Assembly (NCBI RefSeq): GCF_021130785.1
Contig: NC_060213.1
Location: 111,949,501 to 112,013,500, forward strand
DNA from: Homalodisca vitripennis
Taxonomy: Eukaryota > Arthropoda > Insecta > Hemiptera > Cicadellidae
Direction of reading: 5' to 3'
Length of the DNA: 64,000 nt
Below are positions 22,970 through 34,349 of this stretch, piece by piece. Within the stretch, counting starts at the first letter, position 1; each line of letters starts with the position of its first letter. The notes beneath the pieces are model-generated. The model had not been told where the DNA came from. It made no database searches and worked only from the letters and a program-made list of their open reading frames with translations. A program made the translations under genes and the position numbers.

Positions 22970-25900
22970 CTGGAACAGAGTAAATCACTGCCACGTGGTG
23001 TTAGGTCTATGACGTGGTGTGGAGCATGACATGGATGAACAAGGAGTGTTGCGAGGAGTACTAGGACGGAACACAAAACTTGGAGTGGGAGGAACTGGAA
23101 CAGAGTAAATCACTGCCACGTGGTGTTAGGTCTATGACGTGGTGTGGAGCATGACATGGATGAACAAGGAGTGTTGCGAGGAGTACTAGGACGGAATACA
23201 AAACTTGGAGTGGGAGGAACTGGAACAGAGTAAATCACTGCCACGTGGTGTTAGGTCTATGACGTGGTGTGGAGCATGACATGGATGAACAAGGAGTGTT
23301 GCGAGGAGTACTAGGACAGAATACAAAACTTGGAGTGGGAGGAACTGGAACAGAGTAAATCACTGCCACGTGGTGTTAGGTCTCTGGCGTGGTGTGGAAC
23401 ATGACATGGATGAACAAGGAGTGTTGCGAGGAGTACTAGGACGGAATACCAAACTTGGAGTGGGAGGAACTGGAACAGATGTAGTTGCTAACATTAGTCA
23501 TTCAAATTTGGTTACCTGCATCATTGTACTGTGAAGCAAGTTCAATTGTTCAAAAACATGCAAAATCATTAAAATCACAATTTTTTGTTTAAAGTTACTG
23601 ATTAGCATAATATATATTTTCAAACTGTTATTTGTTTCTGACTGATTTAAATTCGCGATACCATGACTTACGTCATTTTCAAGTACCTATATAGTTGTAA
23701 CATTAATTAACATTAAAGCTCGGATACTAGTGATGGGCAAATCAAGAATTATTGAATCTCGAGCCAAATTCTGAATTCAGTTCTCTATTCTCGAATGTCG
23801 AATCCTATCTTTTTAACCTAATTATGATTCAAACAAAATCATCACCAATCCAATTTTTGTCATTTTTAAACATCTGGAGATTGTCTGGTAATACAAAAAT
23901 TAATCCAATAATATAACTGTATTGTAAAGCAATTTGTATAGGTTAAGAGAAATAGCTATAACTATTTAATAGACAAGATGATATAATAGATTACAATATG
24001 GGCTTTCAAAATATATGCTTGTAATCTGCAAATTATATGGGTATGAATTGATCACTAATTAAATGCATTTTAAACATCAAATGTTTGAAAAATTTCAAAC
24101 CATCCCTTGTTATAATATATTAAAATACACTACATAATGTATTTTATACAAAAAATATTAAAGCAACTAGAAAATTTGTGAAACAAAAATCAGCTTCTGA
24201 ATCTGTATATATTTATACGCAGCAGATACATGGCATTGTAGAAACATAGACATACAAAACAGAAACTGCAAGTAAAATATTATTTACAAAACACAATAAT
24301 TTGGTTATTAGCTCATCTATCTACAGTTTTCATAAAAAAACAACGTAATTTGCGTACTGCCGATCAGCTGTTGTCCAAAAATAAACACAGCAGATTCGCG
24401 CCATTCATATAGAAAAAACTAACTCTAAGCTAAATATTTTTCATAAGAGTACGCCAAAACCACGTATTAGTAATCAGTAATCTGTTAAAACAGATTCAAA
24501 TGTTGGATTTTCGTTGAAAATTCTGTGTTTTAGGGATTCGAGATTCGGCTTTACCCATCACTATCGGATACCAAATTAAGGTAGAAATATTTGAGTTTTT
24601 ACTTACAATTTTCAAAATATTCAGCTCTTTCATATAGACTATTAATAAGTTTATATTTTCTGTCCATAATCCTTGGATTAAAGCCATGTTTGGATATTCT
24701 AGATATTCAGCTCTATCTGGAAGATTATTCCTGCTGAAATTTTCAATCAAACTGTTCCAGCTAATATTATTAGCACTCAATCCTAGATAAGAGTCAATAT
24801 TTTCCGCTATCACTCCTTGGAATATTCAAATCCATTTGGCAAATTATTCTGGTTGATATATACAGCCCTTAATCCTTTGACTATTGACAAAACGATTTTG
24901 TTAGTGGAATAACTAAGAGTGTCAACCATTACTTGCTGAGGAGCCATGAGGTTAAAACCAGTCATGAGTTTGTATGAAATATTGGTATTGATTAAATTAG
25001 TTTATTCCAATAAGGTTAATATTCTCATCATAGCACAGAGTAAGTAGAAATACATTGTAGCCATGTTCTACCAATGTAAGGAAACATGTCAAAGCAACTG
25101 TCTAATTAATTGCTGGTGGGACTGAATAACCAAACTAGTTGTTGTTGTTGGTATTTAACATACGATTAGAAAGTTTCTTATTTCATTTATCTTTATAAAT
25201 AAAATGTATACCCCCTGAACTTTCCTATTTTTTTCCTAAATTATTGTACAACAAAGAAGTTAGGTTGTCAGTTTCTAATTAATTTATAACTTTAGATGTG
25301 AGCTGGATTATTACCTGGTTCTCTGTTCATTAGAAATGACCGCTCTTTGAAGATCGGTGGTTCTGTATTTAAAGCTTCTGTGTCCTTGGTTATCATTGAG
25401 GCCACATTCTGATGTCGGAGACTGTCATATCTGGACTGAAATATAGACATACTTACTGATGATCGATACCAGTAATACATGTATTGTAAATAACATTTAT
25501 TAGCCTTCCAAGAGAGAGAATAGGAAACTGGAATAGACATTAACAGGATCTCCCATCACCTCAAATATTTTAAAATCCTTCTAGCACAGGTAACTCAAGT
25601 CCTTCGTTATTCACATAGATGTACAAGTGGTGTAGCAGGCCATCTTTCATACTTCTACTAACCATGTATGAAAACCAATCAGACACTACATATACTAGAA
25701 GTGGAAATATTAGAGAAAATAGCTTTTTTAAACACAAAACTTGACAGCCTGGATGCCAGCTATCCTGGACAGTTGGAAGATTACCTCAGTAAGAAGTTAA
25801 AGCCTCTAGACAGATTAAGTCCATCAGCAACATCGAAGTAACCCCAACAGCCTTCTTTGCACTCTTTGAATCAAATGTGAGTTATGGACTGGTTGTTTGG

Positions 25901-28119
25901 AGTGGCACCTGCTCTATGAACTTAAAAAGAATTTTGACTCTTCAAAAAAAGCCAATACAAAACTAACTGGAATTCAACCATTTTAAAGTTGCAGGAATGC
26001 CTACAAGACACTTAATATGTTAATAGTAGTTGGCTTTTATATCTGTGAGATGGTTTTGTATTTCAACCACAAGGACCAACAAAGATTTTACAACATACAA
26101 AACCACAACATCAGCAATGCATCAATTAACCCCTTCCGAGACAATTACCTCACGCTGTATGAAAAAACAAACATATATGAAAAATAAAATACACAACTAC
26201 CTATCCCCAGACTTGAGATTCAAGGAAGGATTAGGCCTGGTCTGTTAAACTCTACTACCTACTGCTTCTTTGAGGCTCCTTCCTTTTATTGTTTCTTCTC
26301 ATAGGAAATATCATTAGAATACCAAATTCCTTTAAAGGATGGCCTTTTTACCTTGGCCTGGTCACCTTTACATAGCTTTATGTCGTTGTGTGTGTGCTTT
26401 GTGGTATGGGTGTCAAATGAAGATTAAATAACTCTCTACACTCATTACCGACTAAACATCAGTTTATATATTTAAAAAATTAAATATATAATTCACGAAG
26501 ACAAAGCTAAAGTGATGTATCATGTACATTTTTAATCTCACTTCCATTATTGACTTCTTACTTGAGAAGGAATATCTACAGGAAATCTCCGTCAAGTTTT
26601 ACTGGTACAAAAGCGAACCAATGGAATTCTTTCAGCCATTAGCTTTATGAACAGCTGAAGCAAGACTATAACAAGGAGCGAACATACACAGCTATAACAC
26701 CAGACACGCCTCTAGATACCAGCTGCCTTTCCACCACAGCTCATTGTATAAGAAACCATCATATTTTCATTGGAAGATGCATAATCTACTTCCAGAGTAT
26801 CCGGAGCAAAAGTGGAAAAAGTCTAAACACTGCTTTAAGCGAATGGCTTATAAACCATCCATTGTACTTATTGGATGAATTTTACGAATGGAGAGATACC
26901 TACAAAATTTAAGACCACAAATTAAAAACAATTATAATTGTTTCTTTTTAATTGTATTGAAGCCATTACGATTCTATTAATTTCTGTAAATTAAGAATGT
27001 TTTGACTTTGACTTCAAATGATACAAGCCTCCTAATTTCATTACACTTAGCTTCAAACCATTTCCAAATTCTTAACTAAAATAGATGGATTACAACAAGA
27101 CTAGTAACACACAACACCCAATAAAATATTGAATATTACTGACAACAGCTTTAAACGTAATTTATTGGCTACTCTGATTTTCTGGAAAAAATTGTAGCTG
27201 ACCAAAATGCAATCAATATATAACTTTTTACTTAAAATATAAATTTCAATAAGTTCAATCTGTATGTATGAAATAAAATTCAAATTGAATTTAGCAAAGC
27301 CAAACCTGTAAATTACGCAGTTGACGGTCTTTCTCGTTTAGCTGGCCTTCAATATCTGTCAATGTACTTGTAAGAGTGCTCAACTCATTCTTTAAATCTA
27401 AAACAAACCATTTACAAGTTATACATTTCAGGATAGAGATTCATTATAAGTCAGCAGTACCATACATCATTAGATGCGTGTGTTGCTATACAAAAGTAAA
27501 ATATATCACATGTCTGATTCTGGAATTTGTTAATCACCATAAAAATAATAGAAAATTTTCGTTTCACACCATTTTAAAACTGAATACATACAACTTATAT
27601 GTTTTATGATTCATATGTTGAATAAAAAATTTACCATTTTGATTTAGATGTAACATGGCTCAATCGGGTTCTTAGTTTAGACATTTGTAACGCTGTTTCA
27701 AAAATATAATATTTGAGATTTTTTAAATTTCTTATTTGGAGATCTTTAGAACTTTCTGGGATTTTAAACATGGTATTTTCATTGGAATATTGTAATTTAT
27801 TTTTTATTTTAAGAAACCTTGCACCACAGAAATTTGAAAAGATGACCACATTCAAATAAGTAAATGATGAATTTAAGGCAATATATGTTTGTTATAGTTA
27901 TTGTTTTACATTTTAACGTTATTTAAATCTAGGTTATATTAATTTTAATATTTAAATTAAATAATTATATACAATTTTGGATTTTTTTAGACTTATGGCA
28001 TAGTAGGTCATACTACACTTATATCGAGTTGACTTAAGTGACAAAGTCTATTGTAACATTTATGTTATTTAATAAGTTAAGTTAATAATATGTTATGCAA
28101 TAAAGAATTTTAATTTTTC

Positions 28120-28171
<52 letters not shown>

Positions 28172-28340
28172 CATATTGCACAATCAATGGTAGAAAAATT
28201 TTGTAAAAAATATAAAGGTTTTTATTTATATTCACCTTAATATCTCTCACTGAATCCGAAATCTACACTGTATATATAAAAAATACAAAAAGTTTTAGAG
28301 TTGCTTTTTTGTTAATTCTACAAATTTGGAAACTACACTA

Positions 28341-28387
<47 letters not shown>

Positions 28388-31300
28388 TTTTTAAATTTTT
28401 CCTGCTCCAACACCGCTCTGAAAATTACCGCCCTGCAGGCATATACCCAGTCAGTCCATTTGTATATAAAGAGAATATTTCCTTTATTCCAACATCAGCT
28501 TTTGAGAAAAACTAAAAATATGTACAAAAAGGTCACTAACAGGAAGTTAATCAATTGTATGCCATGTGGCCTTTATGTCAGTGGCACCTAATAAAGAACA
28601 ATAAAAATATAAAACATAGGAAATAAATACATAGAGGAATACAATGGTGGAAATTAATTGTATCATATATCACTTAAGCGGTCATTTTGCCATATTGATG
28701 GAAATTTGACAAATGGCTGTGCCCTCTTTAGCAAATCACAATGCATACAGATGCATACAAGAACTCACCACCTCACTCCCTTTTGTTTCGGTAATCAGCT
28801 AAAAGGTTAAAATGAATGTGTATAACTGAAAGAGAATAATTTGAAACAACATGTTTTAAAAAGAGCAGGCCATAACACAAAATACAATATTTTACATATT
28901 TAACTCTGGAATTAGCAATAATATTTTCCAAAATAGTATGAGATTCTTTAAAAATGTTGCATGGTCTGACTAAAATAAATAATTTATCATCTTTTTAAGA
29001 TGAGACTACTATACTATCTATATAAATATTATTGTTACATAAAACATTATAACTTGTTTTAAACTAAAAATTAGACATTAAAAAAGTAGTAGCATATAAA
29101 TCTTTTAAATGTTGGTGCGCTCTCAGGTAAAATGAATTCTATTTCAGAGAATTCTAATTTCAGACAACAGCAAAAATATAAAAGCTTTTAAAAGTTTCAA
29201 AAAATGTTTTGTTTAATGTGCATATATGTTAATAATTTAAATGAACACATATGCTAAACACATGTTATTAAATAAATTAATAACAGTTTTTTATAGAAAA
29301 ATATTTTAATTTTTTGTACAACAGGATTTTTAGATTATTCAAATATAAAGAAACATAAAACTTTAAGGTTATTAATTAAGTTTTTATACAACATACAACA
29401 ATAAATTATCACTATCAACAAAAAATAAAATTATGAAATAAAAGTTGGTTCTGAAATATATTTTTTTACAGACTACTTATCTAGAAAGGGTACATATTTC
29501 AGTTCTCAAAACTATACTGTTGAAAAAAATCATGTGACTCACACAAAATTTAAATGCCATCGGCAATCAGAAATTTTAACATAAATATTGAACATTTTCC
29601 AGATAAAAATTATTTAACAGTCTTGTAGGATGTTTTATGTTTTAATATAAAATATTGTATCTCATATTTTAATTGCCAATATATTTTGTTTGAACAAAGC
29701 AATAAAAAGAGTTCATGTAAGAGTATATACTACTGTACATGTTGAATTCATTGCAAATCTATTAAAATCATGTCCGGGGTTAATTTTAGAGTAGCCATTA
29801 ATCTTACATTGACTTTGCCATTATAACTTATCCTCTTACTATGTTTGAAAACGTTATGATACAATTTTTAAGATACACTTACGATTAACTCTTTTCTCCT
29901 GGGCTTGCACGTAATGCTTTATGTTCAATTCCATAGTTTCCCATTGTGTCTCCTTTTTTGCTAAACGAATTCGCAGTTGATCAGCTGCCGTTTTCTGGTA
30001 CATTATTTGCATATTCATTTGGAACTCCCAAAATTGAAGAGCTTTGGACATGATTTCAAATATAACATCAGGCGAGTATCCCGCTAATATTATCTGAAAA
30101 ATGTTATATTTAACTTATTAACAACTTGCAAACATCTATTGTAACAATATACTCAAAACTACGGCATATCCAGACTCCTGAGTACTGGCGAAGCGGCTTC
30201 TTCCTCCGTCAATTTCTTTGGGAATTCTTCTTTCAGGACGGATGCTTGGTTTCCTGAGAGATTGGAAGTGGTGCGTGGTGCATGAGCTACGTAGTCTCTG
30301 TTTTACAATGAATTCCTATCTGTTAAAATACCTTGATATTGTTTTGTTTGATTGTATAATTATTATCTATTGTTGGTTTCATTCGGATCTACTTGTAATA
30401 TTTGTAAAATTGGTGTTGTACCGTTGAAAGAAATAAATATCAACCTCGATCATATTAATAGATCTTGAAGTAACTGGTAAACACTACTTTATTTCAATAT
30501 ATTTTTAAAGATCGTATTGCGTTTCTCCAGCATTTTATGATATATTGGAATATGGGTATATTAAGATACATCACCAACGGGTAATTCACCCCAGGAGGGT
30601 TCACTTCTGGCTGGTTTATAACTTCCAGTTGAACCTACACTGGACACAGCTAAAACCGATGTATCACTTACATCTGGGTAACCCTATAAATTTCCAGAAG
30701 CAGCAATCATTAACCGCAAATAATAATAAGATATTAGGGTGTAAGGGTGAATTGATAAGTGTAGTCTACTGCGGAGGTCGGCTGTTGAGTTTGTGGGACT
30801 CCGTAGGCTAAGTGTTGGAGATAGTTGCTAGCTATCCTAAATAATATAAGAACATGTCAACCCCTGCCTGCTTTTACTGCACAGACATTGGTTAATTAAA
30901 AATTACAAAAAATACAAATATAATAAATTATATATATTATATATATATATACAGGGTGATTCATGAAGTTCTCCCCCCACTTCTACAGCACATTGTACTA
31001 GTAAAAATAATGAAAAAATGTTATATAAACATAGGTCCGAAAACGCTTCGTTAGCGAGTTACAGCTAGCGAAAGATTTCGCCTGAATTCCTGGGTAAAGA
31101 GTAAAATAAAGCCATACTGAACTTTTGGAAAGGTTAATTAAGTAAGAAATATCGTGGATTCTTATGTATTTTTACCTGATAAAGCTAATAAAATAGGTTT
31201 CAGAACTGTACCTGTAGTAGTTTTTGAGGGATTCAGGGTTAAATGCAAAAAATTGGGGCACGAAACAATGTTTTTTTAAGTTTGATGTACAATAACTTTG

Positions 31301-34300
31301 TTAAATTGGTAATAAATACATAAAATCAACAAAAATTAATTGTAGAGAATTTAATTCTAAGAAAATTGATATAATCAAAGTCTAAAATAAAACAGAAATA
31401 AGTACCAAAAAATCGATTTTATTCAGTATAATACATTACTAGCTGTAAAGAAATACCGTACGGTATTTAGTTAAAATAAAACAAAAACAAAATGTTTGTT
31501 CCTTAATGATGAGATAAATTGAGAAAACAAGAATAACTGTTAAATAAATTCGTTTGTAAATAAAAATATCATGTTTTATTACGTTGTACTTTTTTTAATA
31601 TAAATTTACATCAAATGTTCGAAAATAAATGAAGCAAACATTTTCCCATTATTGTTTACTAATCATCGAAATGCAGTTTTTTGTTTTATTAATTTCTAAG
31701 TTGGTAACGCACGAAAAACAGCTGATCAACAATGGTATTCTGTACTGTTACGTTAGAACTGTGTATTAGTGGTGTTTTGCAAGCTACAGCAGGAGATCGG
31801 GTTCTGTGAATCCTGTTATTAAATGCAATTTTTCTGTGAGTTATAATTCGATTGTTTATTCAGCGAAAAAATGCCTTACTTATTTACATCAGAGGAATAA
31901 GCTGATATGGTTTTTATTTTGGGTTACTGTAATGGTAATGCTAGAGCTGCTGTAGAAGAATATGAACTACGTTACCCTAATAGGAGGATTCCAGATACCA
32001 AAACAATTTCAGGAACTTTTCGTACTCTTCGGGAAACAGGATCACTACCAAGTACTAGAACCAATTACAGTATGAACGAGCTGTCCAACTTGATGATGAT
32101 ATTGTTATTAATGCTGTTCATCACAGTCCAGGTGTAAGTACACGACGTATTTCTAGGCGGATAGGAGTTTCGCAGTCAACGGTGTGGAGGTCACTTAATC
32201 GAAACAAATTTTATCCGTTTCATAAACAAAAGGTTCAACATCTATGGGGATGGTCCGCTTCGCTTGGAGTTTTGCAACTTTTTGAATATTAATAATCAAC
32301 TCTACAAGCGTATTTTGTTTACGGATGAGGCACAATTCACTCGGGATGGTGTCAATAACTTGCACAATGAACACTCATGGGCAGAAGAAAATCCACATGA
32401 GGTAGTGGAACAGAACTTTCAACACCGATTTAGCGTCAATGTCTGGTGTGGCCTTTTGCACAATCGGCTGATTGGACCTTTCATATTACCTGGACGCCTA
32501 AATGCTGAGTTCTATTTGCATTTCCTTCAAGAAGAGTTCCCGCAGCTGTTAGAGAATGTTCCTTTACATCTCAGACAAAATTTGTACTTCCAGCATGACG
32601 GAGCACCTCCCCACTTTTCACGTGCCGTTTCTGCTTACTTAAATCATCAATTTCCTGGACACTGGATTGGTCGTGGAGGGCCTCACCCTTGGCCACCAAG
32701 ATCACCAGATCTATCTCCATTGGATTATTGCATCTGGGGATGGATGTAAGACATTGTATACAAGACAAAAGTGAATTCTCGTGATGAATTAATTGCCCGT
32801 ATTATGGATTCGGCTGTGCAGATACAGGGAAGTCCTGAAAAATTAAGAAACGCAACAAAAGCAATACACAAACGTGCTGCAAAACGTATTGATAATGATG
32901 ACCTCATTTTCGAACATCTATTATAAAAAGGTGCGTACGGTTGGCCCAACCTGATTAATCTTGCTTAAAACTAGTAACTTAATGTATTATACTGAATAAA
33001 ATCGATTTTTTGGTACTTATTTCTGTTTTATTTTAGACTTTGATTATATCAATTTTCTTAGAATTAAATTCTCTACAATTAATTTTTGTTGATTTTATGT
33101 ATTTATTACCAATTTAACAAAGTTATTGTACATTAAACTTAAAAAAACATTGTTTCGTGCCCCAATTTTTTGCATTTAACCCTGAATCCCTCAAAAACTA
33201 CTACAGGTACAGTTCTGAAACCTATTTTATTAGCTTTATCAGGTAAAAATACATAAGAATCCACGATATTTCTTACTTAATTAACCTTTCCAAAAGTTCA
33301 GTATGGCTTTATTTTACTCTTTACCCAGGAATTCAGGCGAAATCTTTCGCTAGCTGTAACTCGCTAACGAAGCGTTTTCGGACCTATGTTTATAATATAA
33401 CATTTTTTCATTATTTTTACTAGTACAATGTGCTGTAGAAGTGGGGGGAGAACTTCATGAATCACCCTGTATATGACTTGTTTTTTGAGACGTTTTACAT
33501 ACTTTAGCCTACATTACACAGATACATACGTTACATACACCTAAATATTTTTATAAAATTGGGCCTATCACAGATTTTTAATTGTTTATTAGAAACAAAA
33601 TTTTGTAACCGTAGTATGAAATAAATTTTGTGTTGTCACTCGACAGTTAGAATTTTTTCTGGCTAAGATGATATTCGAAGAAAGTAAAATGCAACTTTCT
33701 GTTAAATAATCTTCAACTGAGTACGCTGTAACACAGTGACAGTTAAAATCTACTGTTTATCTGTAAAAGTAAATATAGTTTTGTCAATGTCAATTAATAA
33801 AACCGGGTCCACTTATCATATTCTAAGCTTTGTTTTCTGTTGTTTTTTTAATTTAGTTTTTAAGCATTTTCCTTATGAAAAAACAACAAATATTGTGAAG
33901 TGGCTAAAGTAAACATTTTCTGGAATAGGTAGTTTTAAAACTATAAATAACATTAGTTTTGCTGTAGGCTAACTTACAACAACCATAATAATCATCTATC
34001 TTTCAGCCTAGAATAAACTAGAAGTTACAGGTTTATAAACAGAAGTTAAGTGGTGACTGATAGAAAATACAAACAAAATTAATTCGTCATGTAAACAGAA
34101 GATTTTTTCACATACCGCTTTTGATTCCTCAGGAGGATTTATATTTGCACTAACAAGGTCATAAGAACCATCTAAGATAGTATTACAAGCAGGGCATCTT
34201 CTAGCTAAGCCTTCACCGGGAATTATATGATTACTGCAAAACACATGGGAACACCGGGTAACCAAAGCTGAGTTAACTACTGGAAGCTTACACTTCGGAA

Positions 34301-34328
34301 AATGGCATTTTAAACTATATTCCGTCAT
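22860..34328 (-). CDS. CCNB1IP1: HEI10-like E3 ligase gene (CCNB1IP1 homologue), gene span
   Basis: Five exons on the minus strand: 34328-34116, 30093-29883, 27397-27306, 25435-25315 and 23469-23360. They join in phases 0, 1, 0 and 1 to 747 nt, 248 residues plus stop; the human protein has 277. The order is N-terminal RING (residues 8-48), a helical segment with SKALQFWEFQMNMQ, a coiled coil, an SRYDSLRHQN motif and an S/T-P-rich tail with FRPSTP. In mammals the protein is a nuclear RING-family E3 that acts at meiotic crossover sites. Function here is inferred from that family. The span printed includes the extra terminal-exon copies to 22860. Introns hold a mariner-like element, a LINE relic and a hAT element. 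Confidence 0.88.
22985..23094 (-). CDS. Alternative terminal exon, copy 2
   Basis: Intact frame and stop. It differs from copy 3 by a silent change in the Val codon of FVFRP. Use as an exon is unproven. Confidence 0.4.
23110..23219 (-). CDS. Alternative terminal exon, copy 3
   Basis: Intact frame and stop, FVFRP and RHRP variants, acceptor as in copy 4. Use as an exon is unproven. Confidence 0.4.
23235..23344 (-). CDS. Alternative terminal exon, copy 4
   Basis: Same frame and stop as copy 5, with acceptor TTTACTCTGTTCCAG. One substitution turns FRP into FCP; it has RHRP where copy 5 has RQRP. If copy 5 is used, this copy is 3' UTR. Confidence 0.4.
23360..23469 (-). CDS. CCNB1IP1: HEI10 homologue terminal exon, copy 5 (most promoter-proximal)
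   Basis: The acceptor ACATCTGTTCCAG lies about 23 bp downstream of a branch-like TGACTAAT. The exon completes a Val codon from exon 4, then reads PPTPSLVFRPSTPRNTP, CSSMSCSTPRQRP, NTTWQ and stop. The FRP and S/T-P-rich character resembles the FQFRPFFAGSP tail of human HEI10. It is the only copy with unique intron sequence directly upstream, so it is the default choice. Confidence 0.75.
23728..24564. mobile_element. hAT-type nonautonomous element with perfect 8-bp TSD
   Basis: The termini TAGTGATGGGCAAA and (inverted) TAGTGATGGGTAAA form the TIR. The octamer TCGGATAC is present immediately outside both ends (23720-23727 and 24565-24572). The 837-bp interior is AT-rich and has no transposase. 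It lies in the last intron of the HEI10 homologue, near the exon array. Confidence 0.9.
24573..25314. other. Intron of the HEI10 homologue
   Basis: Non-coding by my reading. A minus-strand open stretch near 24813-24573 (NISWNSLIENFSRNN, ending at a GTAAGT-like site) has a faint leucine-rich look but no partner exon or family match. Confidence 0.4.
25315..25435 (-). CDS. CCNB1IP1: HEI10 homologue exon 4
   Basis: The acceptor is CTATATTTCAG. It encodes SRYDSLRHQNVASMITKD and ends LMNREP with a phase-1 donor GTAATA. The human equivalent is GLYDSLRLRNITIANHEG. If the donor is not used, translation runs on seven codons to TAA at 25294-25292, giving an alternative shorter C terminus (GNNPAHI). Confidence 0.82.
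25750..27012 (+). mobile_element. LINE 3' relic, plus strand
   Basis: Two conserved patches of a LINE ORF2 C terminus are visible. FFALFESNVSYGLVVWSGT near 25850 corresponds to the post-RT YxxxxYGLxxWG region. WLINHPLYLLDEFYEWRD near 26860 is the typical final segment, followed by stop. Many frame breaks separate them. The 3' end carries TTTGAC-type short repeats near 27000. It lies in the intron between exons 3 and 4 of the HEI10 homologue, antisense to it. The 5' limit is approximate. Confidence 0.55.
27306..27397 (-). CDS. CCNB1IP1: HEI10 homologue exon 3: coiled coil
   Basis: A 92-bp exon. The acceptor is TTTGTTTTAG and the donor GTTTGG (a weak match). It reads HLKNELSTLTSTLTDIEGQ then LNEKDRQLRNLQ, a heptad-like coiled coil equivalent to the human stretch with LMERNRQYQKLQ. 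It is too short to call without the neighbouring exons, but frame, phase and position agree with both sides. Confidence 0.85.
27398..29882. other. Intron of the HEI10 homologue with TA microsatellites
   Basis: AT-rich intron. (TA)n tracts lie at about 28124-28168 and 28344-28383. A minus-strand open frame at 27855-27631 has no family resemblance and no splice support. No other feature seen. Confidence 0.55.
29883..30093 (-). CDS. CCNB1IP1: HEI10 homologue exon 2
   Basis: After the acceptor TTTTTCAG it reads IILAGYSPDVIFEIMSKAL then QFWEFQMNMQIMYQK, matching the human segment with LAGLRPEIVLDI and SRALAFWTYQ. It ends in phase 1 at GTAAGT, after KRVN. It links the RING to the coiled coil. The intron from exon 1 is about 4 kb and contains the 2.5-kb mariner-like element. 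Confidence 0.9.
30545..30830 (+). mobile_element. Short LINE-like fragment
   Basis: The translated stretch SLTANNNKILGCKGELI followed by VVYCGGRLLSLW resembles the fragment at 60250-60432 on the minus strand ([17 protein letters not shown], then [12 protein letters not shown]). The two are therefore copies of one repeat, probably the R1-like LINE seen at 44121-45470. The boundaries are uncertain. Confidence 0.4.
30952..33469 (+). mobile_element. Full-length mariner-like transposon, about 490-bp TIRs
   Basis: The ends are CAGGGTGATTCATGAAGTTC and its inverted copy. TA lies outside both ends (30950-30951 and 33470-33471). The inverted repeats extend to about 31441 and 32976. Total length is 2518 bp. 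The interior carries a transposase gene with several lesions (31871-32926). It is inserted in intron 1 of the HEI10 homologue, in the opposite orientation. The TIR arms are very similar to each other, suggesting a fairly recent insertion. Confidence 0.9.
31871..32926 (+). pseudogene. Mariner-like transposase with a 41-residue D-D spacing, disrupted
   Basis: It starts MPYLFTSEE, then a stop where copy 2 has Tyr. It continues [20 protein letters not shown] (DUF4817-type HTH), with a 4-bp insertion after TRTNY and a 5-bp deletion near 32245. From 32264 it is open through the catalytic core: first Asp in LFTDEAQF, second in QHDGAPPHF, third in SPLDYCIW. I count 41 residues between the second and third Asp, which fits the DD41D (rosa-like) group rather than DD34D mariner. 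A stop after GWM precedes the last 55 or so codons, and the end FEHLL is at 32926. Confidence 0.85.
33472..34115. other. Intron 1 of the HEI10 homologue, distal part
   Basis: AT-rich, running up to the GTATGT donor at 34115. No feature recognised. Confidence 0.6.
34116..34328 (-). CDS. CCNB1IP1: HEI10 homologue exon 1: start codon and RING
   Basis: ATG at 34328-34326 is preceded in frame by TAG (34349-34347), which fixes the start. The 71 codons carry the zinc-binding pattern C8, C13, C26, H28, C31, H34, C45 and C48. These lie in CHFPKC, TRCSHVFCSNH and CPAC, spaced as in mammalian HEI10 (CNYRKC, ACSHIFCDQH, CPAC). The exon ends EESKA at a GTATGT donor, phase 0. All eight ligands are present, so the fold should be intact. 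Confidence 0.92.
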
Positions 34329-34349
34329 TACATAACAAAATGTTCTCTA

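Larger units (their letters stand above)
22856..23480 (-). repeat. Five-copy 125-bp tandem repeat of the HEI10 terminal exon
   Basis: TAAATCACTGCCACGTGG recurs at 22856, 22981, 23106, 23231 and 23356, an exact 125-bp period with only a few substitutions between copies. Read on the minus strand, each unit holds a pyrimidine-rich acceptor (CTCTGTTCCAG in copies 1-4, ATCTGTTCCAG in copy 5), the same 35-codon frame (PPTPS, FRPSTPRNTP or a variant, STPRHRP or STPRQRP, NTTWQ) and stop TGA. Copy 5, nearest the upstream exons, reads LVFRP, copy 4 reads FVFCP, and the others read FVFRP. Every unit also contains the E-box palindrome CACGTG. Confidence 0.9.

Noticed and set aside
22856..23480. CRISPR-like regular array
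   Set aside because: Units are contiguous 125-bp tandem copies without unique spacers, in a eukaryotic intron/exon context.
24573..24813. Minus-strand open frame with leucine-rich look and GTAAGT end
   Set aside because: No partner exon, no homology I can name; the adjacent region is a hAT element and intron.
27631..27855. 74-codon minus-strand open frame in a HEI10 intron
   Set aside because: Lacks an acceptor/donor in the right phase and has no counterpart in HEI10 proteins.
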